From Elstera sp044372965 (GTDB lineage Bacteria; Pseudomonadota; Alphaproteobacteria; Elsterales; Elsteraceae): a stretch of DNA of 64,000 nucleotides. The position numbers and the translations under genes are program-made. Shown here in pieces: positions 52,356 to 60,726 of this stretch. A model generated the notes under the pieces. It saw only the letters and a program-made list of their open reading frames with translations, was not told the origin of the DNA and ran no database searches. Position 1 is the first letter of the stretch. The number at the start of each line of letters is the position of its first letter. The stretch covers positions 1 through 64,000 of the forward strand of contig NZ_JBILQX010000001.1 in assembly GCF_044372965.1 (NCBI RefSeq), written 5' to 3'.

Positions 52356-53006
52356 ATGCACCTCTCGCCGCTCCTTCAATCCTTCGTGCTGCATTTCGGC
52401 GAAATGGGCAGCCGCTGGGGCATCAACCGCACCGTGGGGCAAATTTACGCGCTGCTCTTCGCCGCTGCTGAGCCGCTGAACGCCGATCAGATTATGGAAA
52501 AGCTCGGTTTTTCCCGCTCGAACGTCAGCATGGGGCTTAAGGAGCTCCAAACCTGGAACCTCGTGCGGCTTATTCACCGCCCCGGCGACCGGCGGGATTA
52601 TTTCACCACGCCGGACGATATTTGGGCCATCGTCCGCACCCTGGCGGAAGAGCGCAAAAAGCGCGAGATCGACCCCACCCTCTCCGTCTTACGCGAATTG
52701 CTCATGCAAACGCCGGGCAATGAGGACGAGCGCCACGCCCAAGGGCGTATGCGCGAAATGCACGACCTCATCGAACTGCTCACCCGCTGGTATGGCGACG
52801 TGCAGGGGCTCGATACCGAACGGCTGGTGATGCTGCTGTCGCTGGGCGCGCGGGTGCAAAAGATTTTGGAAATCAAAGACAAGTTCACTTCCCTGCCCGG
52901 TCGCCGTGCCCGCCCAGCCCGCGCGGGTGAAACGAGCTCCGATACCCCCTTCGAGCCCGATCTCGACCCAAACCTCGATCCCACCTTCTCCAAAGGAGAT
53001 ACCTGA
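52356..53006 (+). CDS. GbsR/MarR-family regulator of the cyd operon
   Basis: A 216-residue winged-helix protein of the GbsR type. LHFGEMGSRWGINRTVGQIY and ADQIMEKLGFSRSNVSMGLK form the helix-turn-helix; RPGDRRDYFTTPDDIWAIV is the wing. A helical dimerisation region (95-185) follows, then an acidic Pro-rich tail. Its TGA shares its A with the cydA ATG (TGATG), so regulator and oxidase are translationally coupled. The perfect palindrome just upstream suggests autoregulation of the whole operon. The signal is unknown; oxygen, cyanide or redox stress would be logical. Confidence 0.9.
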   Translation: MHLSPLLQSFVLHFGEMGSRWGINRTVGQIYALLFAAAEPLNADQIMEKLGFSRSNVSMGLKELQTWNLVRLIHRPGDRRDYFTTPDDIWAIVRTLAEERKKREIDPTLSVLRELLMQTPGNEDERHAQGRMREMHDLIELLTRWYGDVQGLDTERLVMLLSLGARVQKILEIKDKFTSLPGRRARPARAGETSSDTPFEPDLDPNLDPTFSKGDT

Positions 53007-54349
53007 TGGATGCCGTCATGCTGGCGCGCCTTCAGTTTGCCGCCAATATTTCCTTCCACATCCTCTTCCCCACCATCACCATTGCCTTGGGCTGGGTGCT
53101 GTTGTTCTTCAAACTGCGCTACAATCGCAGCGGCGATACCAAATGGATGGACGCGTATAATTTCTGGGTGAAGATCTTCGCCCTCTCCTTTGCCATGGGC
53201 GTCGTCTCCGGCATTACCATGAGCTTCCAGTTCGGCACCAATTGGCCGGGCTATATGGAAAAAGTCGGCAATATCGCGGGGCCATTGCTGGCCTATGAGG
53301 TGATGACGGCCTTCTTCCTCGAAGCCGTTTTCCTTGGAATCATGCTGTTCGGCTTTCGCAAGGTCGCGGGCTGGGTGCATACGCTGGCGACTTTTCTTGT
53401 CGCTTTTGGCACCACCATGTCGGCCTTTTGGATCATCGCGCTCAATTCTTGGATGCAAACGCCCCAAGGGTTTGAAATGCGCGACGGCGTGGCCCATGCG
53501 ACCGACTGGATCGCCATTATCTTCAACCCGTCGATGCCCTATCGGCTTACCCACATGCTGATCGCCTCCGGCCTCACCGTGGCGTTTCTGGTCGCGGGCC
53601 TCTCGGCCTATCGCTGGCTGAAGGGCGACCGCAGCCCCGCCGTGCCCGCCGCGCTGAAAACCGGAGTTTGGCTCGCGGCCCTGCTGATCCCCGTGCAGAT
53701 TTTCGTTGGCGATTTGCATGGGCTGAACACGCTGGAGCATCAACCGCAGAAAATCGCCGCGATGGAAGGCAATTGGGAAACGGGGCCGAACGTGCCTTTC
53801 CTGCCCTTCGCCTGGCCCGATGAAGCCGCCCGGCGCAACCACTTCGAGATCGCCATTCCCAATGGGGCCAGCTTGATCTTGAAGCATTCGGCTGACGGCG
53901 TCGTGCCCGGCCTCAACGATTACATCGGCAATCACCCGCCGGTGAAGCCTGTGTTCTTCGGCTTCCGCATCATGGTGGGCATGGGCCTCGCGATGCTCGC
54001 CCTCTCCTGGCTCGGCGCGTTTCTGCTGCTTCGGCGCGGCAGTCTTCCGCCACTGGTCGCCCGGCTGTTCGTTCTCATGAGTTTTTCGGGCTGGATCGCA
54101 ACGCTCGCGGGCTGGTACGTCACCGAAATCGGCCGACAGCCCTGGCTGGTGACGGGGGTGCTGACGACCGCCCAAGCCGCCTCCAACGTTCCCGCGCCAA
54201 TGATCGGCATCTCGCTCGCGGCCTATCTGCTGGTCTATGCGGCGCTGCTCACGGCCTATATCGGCGCGCTCTTCTACCTCGCGCGCAAAGCGGTCGGCGC
54301 GACGCCTGCCTCTAAAGCCTATCCCTTCGTTCCCGTAGCGGCGGAGTAA
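53006..54349 (+). CDS. cydA: Cytochrome bd-type ubiquinol oxidase subunit I
   Basis: A 447-residue, nine-helix subunit that oxidises quinol and reduces oxygen. His18 in ARLQFAANISFHILFPT is a heme ligand; the GRQPW motif (TEIGRQPWLV) and the quinol-loop residues in QPQKIAAMEGNWETG are present. The Q-loop is short compared with E. coli CydA (about 522 residues), like the cyanide-insensitive CioA type. It lies directly after the GbsR-type regulator and 5 bp before cydB. No cydDC or CydX-like gene is apparent here. Confidence 0.96.
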   Translation: MDAVMLARLQFAANISFHILFPTITIALGWVLLFFKLRYNRSGDTKWMDAYNFWVKIFALSFAMGVVSGITMSFQFGTNWPGYMEKVGNIAGPLLAYEVMTAFFLEAVFLGIMLFGFRKVAGWVHTLATFLVAFGTTMSAFWIIALNSWMQTPQGFEMRDGVAHATDWIAIIFNPSMPYRLTHMLIASGLTVAFLVAGLSAYRWLKGDRSPAVPAALKTGVWLAALLIPVQIFVGDLHGLNTLEHQPQKIAAMEGNWETGPNVPFLPFAWPDEAARRNHFEIAIPNGASLILKHSADGVVPGLNDYIGNHPPVKPVFFGFRIMVGMGLAMLALSWLGAFLLLRRGSLPPLVARLFVLMSFSGWIATLAGWYVTEIGRQPWLVTGVLTTAQAASNVPAPMIGISLAAYLLVYAALLTAYIGALFYLARKAVGATPASKAYPFVPVAAE

Positions 54350-54354
54350 CCCCC

Positions 54355-55368
54355 ATGCTGACCCTTTTTGGTGATCCGACCGTGTGGCTCCCCCTGGTGT
54401 TTGCCGGGCTGATGGGCCTTTCAATCCTCATCTATGTCGTCCTTGACGGGTACGATCTCGGCGTTGGGCTGCTGTTTTCTGTGGCGGAGGACGCGCAGAA
54501 AGACCGGATGATTGCCGCCATCGGCCCCTTCTGGGACGCGAACGAGACGTGGCTCGTGCTGGCGGTCGGCCTGCTGCTGGTGGCTTTCCCCGCCGCCCAC
54601 GGCATGATTCTGACCGCGCTCTACCTGCCCGTGCTGATTATGCTCATCGGCCTCATTTTACGCGGCGTCGCCTTCGAGTTCCGCGCCAAGGTGAAGCCGA
54701 AGCAAAAGGGTTGGTGGAACCGGGCCTTCTTTATCGGCTCGCTGATGACCGCTTTGTCGCAAGGCTGGATGCTCGGCTTCTACGTGATGGGCCTTACCGA
54801 AACCGCCACCACCTACGGTTTTGCCGCCCTCACCGCCGTCTGCCTTGCCGCGAGCTATGCCTTCATCGGCGCGACCTGGCTGATTTTTAAGACCGAAGCG
54901 ACGCTGCAAAAGCAAGCCGTGGTTTGGGCGCAGCGCTGCCTGATCTTCCTCGTCGTGGGTCTTGCCGCCGTTTCCATCGCTAGCCCCTGGGTGAGCCCGC
55001 GCATTTTCGAGAAATGGTTCAGCCTGCCGAACATCATTCTGCTCGCCCCCTTACCGATTGCCTGCGGGGCCTTGATGCTCGGCGTCGCCCTGGTGCTGAA
55101 GCATCTCCCCACCACGACCGACCGCTTCGCCTGGGTGCCGTTTGCCGGGGCCGTGGGGATTTATACGCTGGCCTTCTTTGGCCTCGCCTATTCCTTCTTC
55201 CCCTATGTCGTGCCGGAGAAGCTGACGATTTTTGCGGCGGCCAGCGCGCCGGAAAGCCTGCTGATTATGCTGATCGGGGCGCTCTTCGTGCTTCCGGCGA
55301 TCATCGGGTATAGCGCTTTCGCCTATTTCGTCTTCCGAGGGAAGGCAACCGAGTTGCGCTACGACTAG
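54355..55368 (+). CDS. cydB: Cytochrome bd-type ubiquinol oxidase subunit II
   Basis: A 337-residue partner of CydA with eight or nine transmembrane helices. It starts with WLPLVFAGLMGLSILIYVVL and the signature DGYDLGVGLLF; GPFWDANETWLVLAVGLLLV and LILRGVAFEFRAKV are conserved. A GGGGGGCG/CGCCCCCC hairpin at 55375-55400 follows the stop, but without a T-run. The gene completes the three-gene operon. Confidence 0.96.
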   Translation: MLTLFGDPTVWLPLVFAGLMGLSILIYVVLDGYDLGVGLLFSVAEDAQKDRMIAAIGPFWDANETWLVLAVGLLLVAFPAAHGMILTALYLPVLIMLIGLILRGVAFEFRAKVKPKQKGWWNRAFFIGSLMTALSQGWMLGFYVMGLTETATTYGFAALTAVCLAASYAFIGATWLIFKTEATLQKQAVVWAQRCLIFLVVGLAAVSIASPWVSPRIFEKWFSLPNIILLAPLPIACGALMLGVALVLKHLPTTTDRFAWVPFAGAVGIYTLAFFGLAYSFFPYVVPEKLTIFAAASAPESLLIMLIGALFVLPAIIGYSAFAYFVFRGKATELRYD

Positions 55369-55451
55369 GTTTTTGGGGGGCGGCGTCTTGCACGCCCCCC
55401 GTATTCCTCCCAGCTTAGGGGCAGTCCTAACCCTGCGTGAGGTTCCGTGTC

Positions 55452-55835
55452 ATGCCCCACCGTCTCGCCGCCCTCTGCCTGGGGCTTCCCCTCGCCCTCG
55501 GCACCATTCTCCCCGCCGCTGCCCATCACGGTTGGTCCTGGGCCGAAAGCGAGCCTTTCGAATTGCAGGGCCGCATCGAGCGCATTTCGATGGACCCGCC
55601 GCACCCGACCCTGCACGTCAAAGCCGCCGACGGCATCCTCTGGCAGGTCGATCTGGGCAACCCGAACCAAACGGCGCGCTCCGGCTTTACTGGGACGACG
55701 GCTAAGCCGGGCGATGCCATCCTCGTACTCGGCAACCGGTCCTTAGAGAAAAACACGGCGCATATGAAGGCGGTGCGCATCACCCTCGCGGGCCAGAAAT
55801 ACGATATCTACCCCGAGCGCATCCGCCAGCCGTAA
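55452..55835 (+). CDS. Small periplasmic protein, DUF6152-like
   Basis: A 127-residue secreted protein with a signal peptide (LAALCLGLPLALGTILPAAA) ending just before HHGWSWAES, the start of the mature chain. HHGW near the N-terminus and a following OB-like beta fold (PFELQGRIERISMDPPHPTL) are typical of the DUF6152 family. The two exposed histidines might bind a metal. ATG 55452 is preferred to GTG 55437. It lies 2 bp upstream of a small membrane protein gene, a pair that often occurs together. Its function is unknown. Confidence 0.78.
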   Translation: MPHRLAALCLGLPLALGTILPAAAHHGWSWAESEPFELQGRIERISMDPPHPTLHVKAADGILWQVDLGNPNQTARSGFTGTTAKPGDAILVLGNRSLEKNTAHMKAVRITLAGQKYDIYPERIRQP

Positions 55836-55837
55836 AC

Positions 55838-56308
55838 GTGACACCGCTCGATTGGCTCGCAGCGACGCCCGTGGCGGCGGCGCTGCGCGGCTCCCCCACC
55901 CTCTATCTCATCGTGAATGCCGCCCATATTCTCGGGATCGGCTTGATCCTCGGCGCGATTCTGCCGCTGGATTTGCGGTTGATGGGATTTTTTCGCCGCG
56001 CACTGCTGCCGGTCATCGGGCCGTTCCTGGTCCGCGCCGCCGCGACCGGCGTCGCCCTTGCCCTCGGCACCGGGCTTGCTCTTTTCTCCGTCCAACCTGC
56101 TGAATATATCGCTAATTTTGCTTTCGTAACGAAACTTACCTTGCTGACCGGGCTTGCGGGACTCATCATCGTGCAGCACACCAATCCCGGCTTTCGGGCC
56201 GCACTTCAGGGCTATCCGGTGCCGCTGTCCGTCCGCCTATGTGCGCTTCTCTCCTTCCTGCTGTGGCTCGCCGCCCTGCTGGCGGGCCGTTGGATCGGCT
56301 TTCTGTAG
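55838..56308 (+). CDS. Small integral membrane protein, DUF6644/DUF2214-like
   Basis: A 156-residue protein with about four transmembrane helices: ILGIGLILGAILPLDLRLMG, then around 65-85, 95-112 and 130-150. His29 in VNAAHILGIG and His114 in IVQHTNPG could be heme or metal ligands; membrane histidines of this kind are seen in related families. The start is GTG, 2 bp after the DUF6152-like gene, with which it is probably cotranslated. The function is unknown. Confidence 0.72.
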   Translation: MTPLDWLAATPVAAALRGSPTLYLIVNAAHILGIGLILGAILPLDLRLMGFFRRALLPVIGPFLVRAAATGVALALGTGLALFSVQPAEYIANFAFVTKLTLLTGLAGLIIVQHTNPGFRAALQGYPVPLSVRLCALLSFLLWLAALLAGRWIGFL

Positions 56309-56313
56309 AAAAT

Positions 56314-56380
56314 TATGCTTCGGCAACCGAACTAACTTGACTCCTGCTTCAAGCCACTATATTTCGGTAGCCGAAGCATA
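56314..56380. promoter_or_regulatory. Paired inverted operator upstream of the Cys-rich MarR gene
   Basis: Two 18-bp arms (56314-56331 and 56363-56380) are inverted copies with one mismatch, 31 bp apart. Each contains an imperfect dyad TTCGG-N3-CCGAA (56319-56331 and 56363-56375), so there are probably two dimer sites, 44 bp centre to centre (about four helical turns). The right arm ends 12 bp before the ATG and abuts the AGGAG ribosome-binding site. Confidence 0.75.
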
Positions 56381-56392
56381 GGAGCCGCCGCG

Positions 56393-57064
56393 ATGGAAAC
56401 GCCTTTCGATAAGATCAACGACCCCATCGGCATCCGCGTCGCCGCCGGGCTCTCGCGGCTGGCGCTGGCGTTGAAAACCAATGCCCAGCAGGGGGTAGCC
56501 CCGCACGGGCTATCCCCAACGCAAGGCCAGATCCTCACCCTGCTGCGCAATCACACCGAGGGGCTGCGCCCCAGCCTGCTCGCTCAGTCGCTGGCCATCA
56601 AAGCCCCGGCGATGACCGAAGCCTTGCAACCCTTGCTGGCGCGCGGGCTCTCGGTCCAGACCCCCGACCCTGAAGATGGCCGGGCCAAGCGGATTTCGAT
56701 TACCGATGCGGGATTTGCCTTGCTCGCGACCATCGCCGATTGGCCCGACGCGCTGCTGGAAACCGTGGCTAACCTGCCGCCGCTGGAGCAAGCCGTCTTC
56801 TACCGGGTCATCCTAAAAATGATCCGGCAGATGCAGGTCCAGGGCACGATTCCCGTTGGTCGCCTCTGCATTACCTGCACGCATTTCCGCCCGAACGTGC
56901 ATGCCGATGCGGACACACCGCACCATTGCGCTTTGGTCGATGCCCCCTTTGGCGACCGGCATTTGCGCCTTGACTGCCCCGAGCAGTCCCCCGCCCCGCC
57001 CGATCTTGCCGAAGCCGCGTGGCGGCGGTTCCTCGCCGCGCCGACACCCGCCTTTCCCGTGTAA
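56393..57064 (+). CDS. MarR-family regulator with cysteine-rich C-terminal domain
   Basis: A 223-residue regulator. A MarR winged helix (LSPTQGQILTLLRNHTEGLR, then LAQSLAIKAPAMTEALQPLL, wing DPEDGRAKRISIT) is followed by a cysteine/histidine-rich tail. That tail has Cys159-x2-Cys162, Cys179 (HHC) and Cys195 (LRLDCPEQ), a spacing that could hold an iron-sulfur cluster or zinc. Such MarR proteins sense oxidants or metals, by inference. Two inverted operators lie directly upstream. The secreted protein and redoxin genes follow within 20 bp and are likely targets. Confidence 0.88.
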   Translation: METPFDKINDPIGIRVAAGLSRLALALKTNAQQGVAPHGLSPTQGQILTLLRNHTEGLRPSLLAQSLAIKAPAMTEALQPLLARGLSVQTPDPEDGRAKRISITDAGFALLATIADWPDALLETVANLPPLEQAVFYRVILKMIRQMQVQGTIPVGRLCITCTHFRPNVHADADTPHHCALVDAPFGDRHLRLDCPEQSPAPPDLAEAAWRRFLAAPTPAFPV

Positions 57065-57084
57065 CCCCCCGAAGGACTAACATC

Positions 57085-57795
57085 ATGAACCTTTCCAACG
57101 CGGCCCGCGTGGCCGTGAGCGCTCTTCTTTTGTCTGCCGCCCCGGCGCTCGCCCACGATATCAAAGCAAAAGCCAATCCCGGCACATCGGCCCCTTTCGA
57201 TCTGGTCGAAACCAGCATTCGCGTTGACGGTCCGCAGCTTGTGTTCCGCAGCCAGGTGCGGGGCACCGCTGGCAGCGAACGCCCAACCGCCACGGGCCAG
57301 TTTGCTGGCGCGCCGGTCTATGCCTATGTCTGGCCGACCAGCTTGAACAGCGGCGATATCGGCTTTGAGCGCGATCAAGGGATTGTTGCCCTGGCCGCCA
57401 CCTTCCACCCAGATTTCGACGATGCCGCGAAGGGGGCCAAGAATCGCGACGTTTGGCATAGCCATTGGGTCATTCTCGCCCCCGATGCGGCCTGCGGCGG
57501 CGGCTTGAAAGTCCGGGATATCCCGAAGGACGCAAAGCCGAAAGTGCCGGAAACCTGGCCCGGCGTGCCGCTATTGATCGATAGCCCCGCCTATCCGCCT
57601 GAGTTTAAGGGCGAGGCCATCGAAATCCGCGTTCCGCGCGCCGCCATCGGGGTCCCCGCGAATTTCAAATTCGACGGCGTTACGGCGGGACTGAAGGTCA
57701 ATGCCAATTTGCACGCACCACTGTTATGCGTCGATGCCGTCTTTAAGGTCGCTTCCGGCGATCTCAGCCTTCCGGGGCAGGTCACAGGGCAATAG
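57085..57795 (+). CDS. Secreted protein of unknown function
   Basis: A 236-residue exported protein: signal peptide ARVAVSALLLSAAPALAHD, with cleavage after ALA. The mature part is beta-rich with WHSHWVILAPDAACGGGLKV and a second Cys near the C-terminus (HAPLLCVDAVF), which could form a disulfide. The His-x-His in WHSHW is a possible metal site. I recognise no named enzyme family. A GAAGGA ribosome-binding site precedes the ATG. The gene lies between the Cys-rich MarR and the redoxin, which suggests a periplasmic redox or metal function. Confidence 0.72.
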   Translation: MNLSNAARVAVSALLLSAAPALAHDIKAKANPGTSAPFDLVETSIRVDGPQLVFRSQVRGTAGSERPTATGQFAGAPVYAYVWPTSLNSGDIGFERDQGIVALAATFHPDFDDAAKGAKNRDVWHSHWVILAPDAACGGGLKVRDIPKDAKPKVPETWPGVPLLIDSPAYPPEFKGEAIEIRVPRAAIGVPANFKFDGVTAGLKVNANLHAPLLCVDAVFKVASGDLSLPGQVTGQ

Positions 57796-57804
57796 GAGAG
57801 AGCC

Positions 57805-58326
57805 ATGCCAAAACTTCGCCCCGCGCCCGCTTGGTCGGTCGAGACCTGGTTGAACTCCCCGCATCCGCTGACCCTGGAGGGGTTCCGTGGTCGCGTCGTT
57901 CTGCTGGGCACCTTCCAGATGCTGTGCCCCGGCTGCGTGCAGGTTGGCCTACCGCAGCTTGCGCGCGCCTATGATCTCTTCCCGCGCGATCAAGTCGCCG
58001 TGATCGGCCTACATACCGTCTTCGAACACCATAGCGCCATGAACGAAGGGGCGTTGCGCGCCTTCGTTCATGAATATCGGTTGAAATTCCCCATCGGCAT
58101 CGACCGCCCCGGCTCCCCCTTGCCCGAAACCATGGCGCGGTACGATTTGCAAGGCACGCCCAGCGTCATCCTGATCGACCAGCAGGGCCGCTTGCGCCTG
58201 AAACGCTTCGGGCATGTGGATGATCTTTGGTTGGGTGCCCAGATCGGCGCGCTGTTGACCGAGCCGCTCGGCCAAGCCGATTTTTCGGAAACCGCCGCCT
58301 GCACCCCGGAAGGATGCACGCCATGA
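57805..58326 (+). CDS. Thioredoxin-fold redoxin, TlpA/AhpC-like
   Basis: A 173-residue thioredoxin-fold protein. The active site is Cys41-Pro-Gly-Cys44 in FQMLCPGCVQVGLPQL. LHTVFEHHSAMNEGALRAFV and the cis-Pro segment LQGTPSVILIDQQGRLRLKR follow the TlpA/peroxiredoxin core. A second Cys pair, Cys166 and Cys171, ends the protein (AACTPEGCTP). It has no signal peptide, so it is predicted cytoplasmic. Its stop overlaps the next ATG as ATGA. The partner and substrate are unknown; the redox neighbours suggest a thiol-disulfide role. Confidence 0.85.
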   Translation: MPKLRPAPAWSVETWLNSPHPLTLEGFRGRVVLLGTFQMLCPGCVQVGLPQLARAYDLFPRDQVAVIGLHTVFEHHSAMNEGALRAFVHEYRLKFPIGIDRPGSPLPETMARYDLQGTPSVILIDQQGRLRLKRFGHVDDLWLGAQIGALLTEPLGQADFSETAACTPEGCTP

Positions 58327-59024
58327 GCCGATCCGCGCTGGTTTTTCGCCATATCACCTTTGAAGATTTGGGCAGTTTTGCCGAACCGCTCGCGGCGGCG
58401 GGCTATCAAATCACCTATTTAGATCCATCGGTCGAAAGCCTCGCCGGGATCGATCCGAACGCCGCCGATCTCTTGATCGTCCTCGGCGGGCCGATTGGGG
58501 CCTATGAGGCGGCCCTCTACCCCTTCCTGACGGCAGAACTCGCCTTCATCGACGCGCGGCTCTCAGCGAAGCGCCCCACACTTGGTCTCTGCCTCGGCGC
58601 GCAATTGATGGCCCACGCCCTCGGCGCAACGGTCGCGCCGATGGGGGTGAAGGAAATCGGCTGGTCGCCCCTCACCCTCACACCGGAGGGGCAGGCCAGC
58701 CCATTGAAGGCGCTCAACGGGGTGCCGGTGCTGCATTGGCATGGCGACGCCTTCACCCTGCCGCCCGGCGCTACCCGGCTTGCGGAAACGGCGATTTGTT
58801 CACAGCAAGCCTTCGCCCTCGGCCCCACCATCCTCGGGTTCCAGTGCCACCCGGAGGGCTGGGAACGCGGGTTCGAGCGTTGGCTGGTCGGGCACGCGGG
58901 CGAGTTGGCGGCGGCGGGGATCGATATTGCCGCCTTGCGCGCCGATGCCATCCGCTTCGGCTCCGGCGCTAGCCGCGCCGCCCGCCAAATGCTGCGCGAT
59001 TGGCTAGAGGCTTTGCCCGCGTGA
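58323..59024 (+). CDS. Class I glutamine amidotransferase-like protein
   Basis: A 233-residue stand-alone GATase. The nucleophile is Cys90 in TLGLCLGAQLMAHALG, and LGFQCHPEGWERGFERW holds the His-x-Glu part of the triad. It resembles the COG0518 GMP synthase-like amidotransferases, often called glutamine amidotransferases without a known synthase. ATG 58323 overlaps the redoxin stop by 4 bp; the frame is open 32 codons upstream but without homology. The acceptor is unknown, and members that cleave gamma-glutamyl bonds of glutathione-like molecules would suit the context. Confidence 0.88.
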   Translation: MSRSALVFRHITFEDLGSFAEPLAAAGYQITYLDPSVESLAGIDPNAADLLIVLGGPIGAYEAALYPFLTAELAFIDARLSAKRPTLGLCLGAQLMAHALGATVAPMGVKEIGWSPLTLTPEGQASPLKALNGVPVLHWHGDAFTLPPGATRLAETAICSQQAFALGPTILGFQCHPEGWERGFERWLVGHAGELAAAGIDIAALRADAIRFGSGASRAARQMLRDWLEALPA

Positions 59025-59041
59025 TCGGCTAAACTCGCCCG

Positions 59042-59764
59042 ATGAGCCGCAGCAACCGTCTGTTTTCCCTCGTCGAAGCCCTGCGCCGCCACCGCTATCC
59101 GGTGACGGCGGCGGCTTTGGCCGAGGAGTTGGGCGTATCGGTGCGCACCATCTACCGCGATATCCAAACCCTCGTCGGCCAAGGCGCGACGATTGAGGGG
59201 GAAGCCGGACTTGGCTATCTGCTGAAGCCCGACTTTCTGCTGCCGCCGCTGATGTTCGCCGAAAGCGAGTTGGAAGCCCTTGGGCTCGGCATGCGCTGGG
59301 TCGCGCAGCAGGAGGATTCTGAGCTTGCCCGCGCCGCCCGACATGTGCTGGCAAAAGTGATGGCCGTGCTCCCGCCCGATCTAGCCGCGCAAGTGGAAGG
59401 GGCCGGGCTGCTGGTGCCGCCGACGCGCTCAACCGGGCCCGAAACCATCCTGCCGCCCGGCGATCTGCTCGCCGATCTGCGCCAAGCCCTGCGCAATGAG
59501 CAAAAACTGCGGATCCACTACCGCGACCGCGACGCCCAGGCGAGCGAGCGGATCATTTGGCCGATTGCCCTCGCGTTTTTCCGCGACGCGCGCGTACTTG
59601 CCGCCTGGTGCGAAGCGCGGCAAGATTACCGCCATTTCCGGCTGGACCGGATTCACGCGCTGGAGATTCTGCCCGACCGCGCCCCGATCCGCCGCCGAAC
59701 GCTGATGATCCGCTGGCGGCGCAGCCTGAATATTCCCGACCCGGACCAACCCGCGCGCTCCTGA
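59042..59764 (+). CDS. YafY-type HTH/WYL-domain regulator
   Basis: A 240-residue regulator. The DeoR-like HTH is RYPVTAAALAEELGVSVRTI, then YRDIQTLVGQGATIEG. The WYL domain (about 140-215) has IHYRDRDAQASERIIWPIAL and FRDARVLAAWCEARQDYRHF. WYL domains bind nucleic acid or nucleotide ligands. YafY-type genes are often next to EVE and glyoxalase/VOC genes, as here. It starts 17 bp after the amidotransferase gene and may be on the same transcript. Confidence 0.92.
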   Translation: MSRSNRLFSLVEALRRHRYPVTAAALAEELGVSVRTIYRDIQTLVGQGATIEGEAGLGYLLKPDFLLPPLMFAESELEALGLGMRWVAQQEDSELARAARHVLAKVMAVLPPDLAAQVEGAGLLVPPTRSTGPETILPPGDLLADLRQALRNEQKLRIHYRDRDAQASERIIWPIALAFFRDARVLAAWCEARQDYRHFRLDRIHALEILPDRAPIRRRTLMIRWRRSLNIPDPDQPARS

Positions 59765-59835
59765 CAGAATCTGACACTGCCTCCCCTCACTCTCTGCCTA
59801 TCGGCGCTGCCGACTGAAGCTGAGGAGAGAGCGAG

Positions 59836-60309
59836 ATGTTGCCCCTGAATCATCCCCCTGGAAATTGGATTGCGGTTGCCTCCGCCGACCACGTTGCCCG
59901 TGGGCTTGAGTGGGGCATTATGCAGGTTTGCCACGGCAAGGCCGCGCCGCTGAAACGGATCAAGCCCGGCGATAGGGTGGCCTATTATTCCCCGACCGAA
60001 AGTTTCCATCGCGTCGGCCCGCCGGGGGCGCGCTGCCAAGCCTTCACGGCCCTGGGAACCGTCCGCTCGGGCGAGGCCTATCAAGTGACGATGGCCGAGG
60101 ATTTTCACCCTTTCCGCCGGGATGTTCTGTGGCAGGCGCAAGGCCGCGCCTCGATCCTACCGCTGCTGGAGCAGCTTTCCTTCACCCGAGGCAAGCGGTC
60201 GTGGGGCTATGCCTTCCGCTTCGGCCTTATTCCCGCAACCGCGGCCGATCTGGATTTGATCGCCGCCACCCTATCCCCCATCCCTGTTAAGGAACTTGAA
60301 TATGTCTAA
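59836..60309 (+). CDS. EVE-domain protein
   Basis: A 157-residue EVE/PUA-like protein of the UPF0310 type. NWIAVASADHVARGLEWGIM begins the beta-barrel, IKPGDRVAYYSPTESF is the characteristic loop, and GKRSWGYAFRFGL lies near the end. EVE domains bind modified bases in DNA or RNA. A GAGGAGAG ribosome-binding site precedes the ATG. It overlaps the VOC gene by 8 bp. Confidence 0.9.
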   Translation: MLPLNHPPGNWIAVASADHVARGLEWGIMQVCHGKAAPLKRIKPGDRVAYYSPTESFHRVGPPGARCQAFTALGTVRSGEAYQVTMAEDFHPFRRDVLWQAQGRASILPLLEQLSFTRGKRSWGYAFRFGLIPATAADLDLIAATLSPIPVKELEYV

Positions 60310-60673
60310 CAATGTCGCCGTTTGGTTCGAAATTCCCTCGGCGGATTTTGACCGGGCCACCGGCTTTTACGAAAGCCTCTTCGGCGTTTCTTTACGCCGC
60401 GAAGACCTCGGGCCGAACCGCCTTGGCATTTTCCCCTACGAACAACCCGCTCTCTCGGGCTGCGTCATTTCCGGCCCCGCTTACCGTCCCGCCAATGATG
60501 GCCCGGTGATTTACCTGAACTGCGAAGGCCGTTTAGACGATCTGTTAAGCCGCATCGAAACCCTGGGCGGCGGAATCGTTACGCCGAAAACCGCGCTGCC
60601 GCCCGGCATGGGCTTCTTCGCCCATATCCGCGACAGCGAGGGCAACCGCGTCGGACTGCATAGCGAAGCGTAA
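60302..60673 (+). CDS. VOC-family protein (glyoxalase/bleomycin-resistance fold)
   Basis: A 123-residue vicinal-oxygen-chelate protein with two beta-alpha-beta-beta-beta halves: VAVWFEIPSADFDRATGFYE and later GVSLRREDLGPNRLGIFPY, then FFAHIRDSEGNRVGLHSEA. Only some of the usual metal ligands (a Glu in VWFEIP, His in FAHI) are visible, and the substrate is unknown. ATG 60302 lies inside the end of the EVE gene, so translational coupling is likely; the upstream TTG at 60296 is less likely. Confidence 0.88.
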   Translation: MSNNVAVWFEIPSADFDRATGFYESLFGVSLRREDLGPNRLGIFPYEQPALSGCVISGPAYRPANDGPVIYLNCEGRLDDLLSRIETLGGGIVTPKTALPPGMGFFAHIRDSEGNRVGLHSEA

Positions 60674-60726
60674 CTTTTGGGGGATGGGCGGCGAAACAGG
60701 ATAAGTAACCTTCTTGGAGATTTCCG

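Noticed and set aside
52598..54424. A 608-codon open frame on the minus strand over the GbsR gene and cydA
   Set aside because: The sense genes are conserved and complete. The antisense product is low complexity, rich in His, Arg and Gly, with no family signature.
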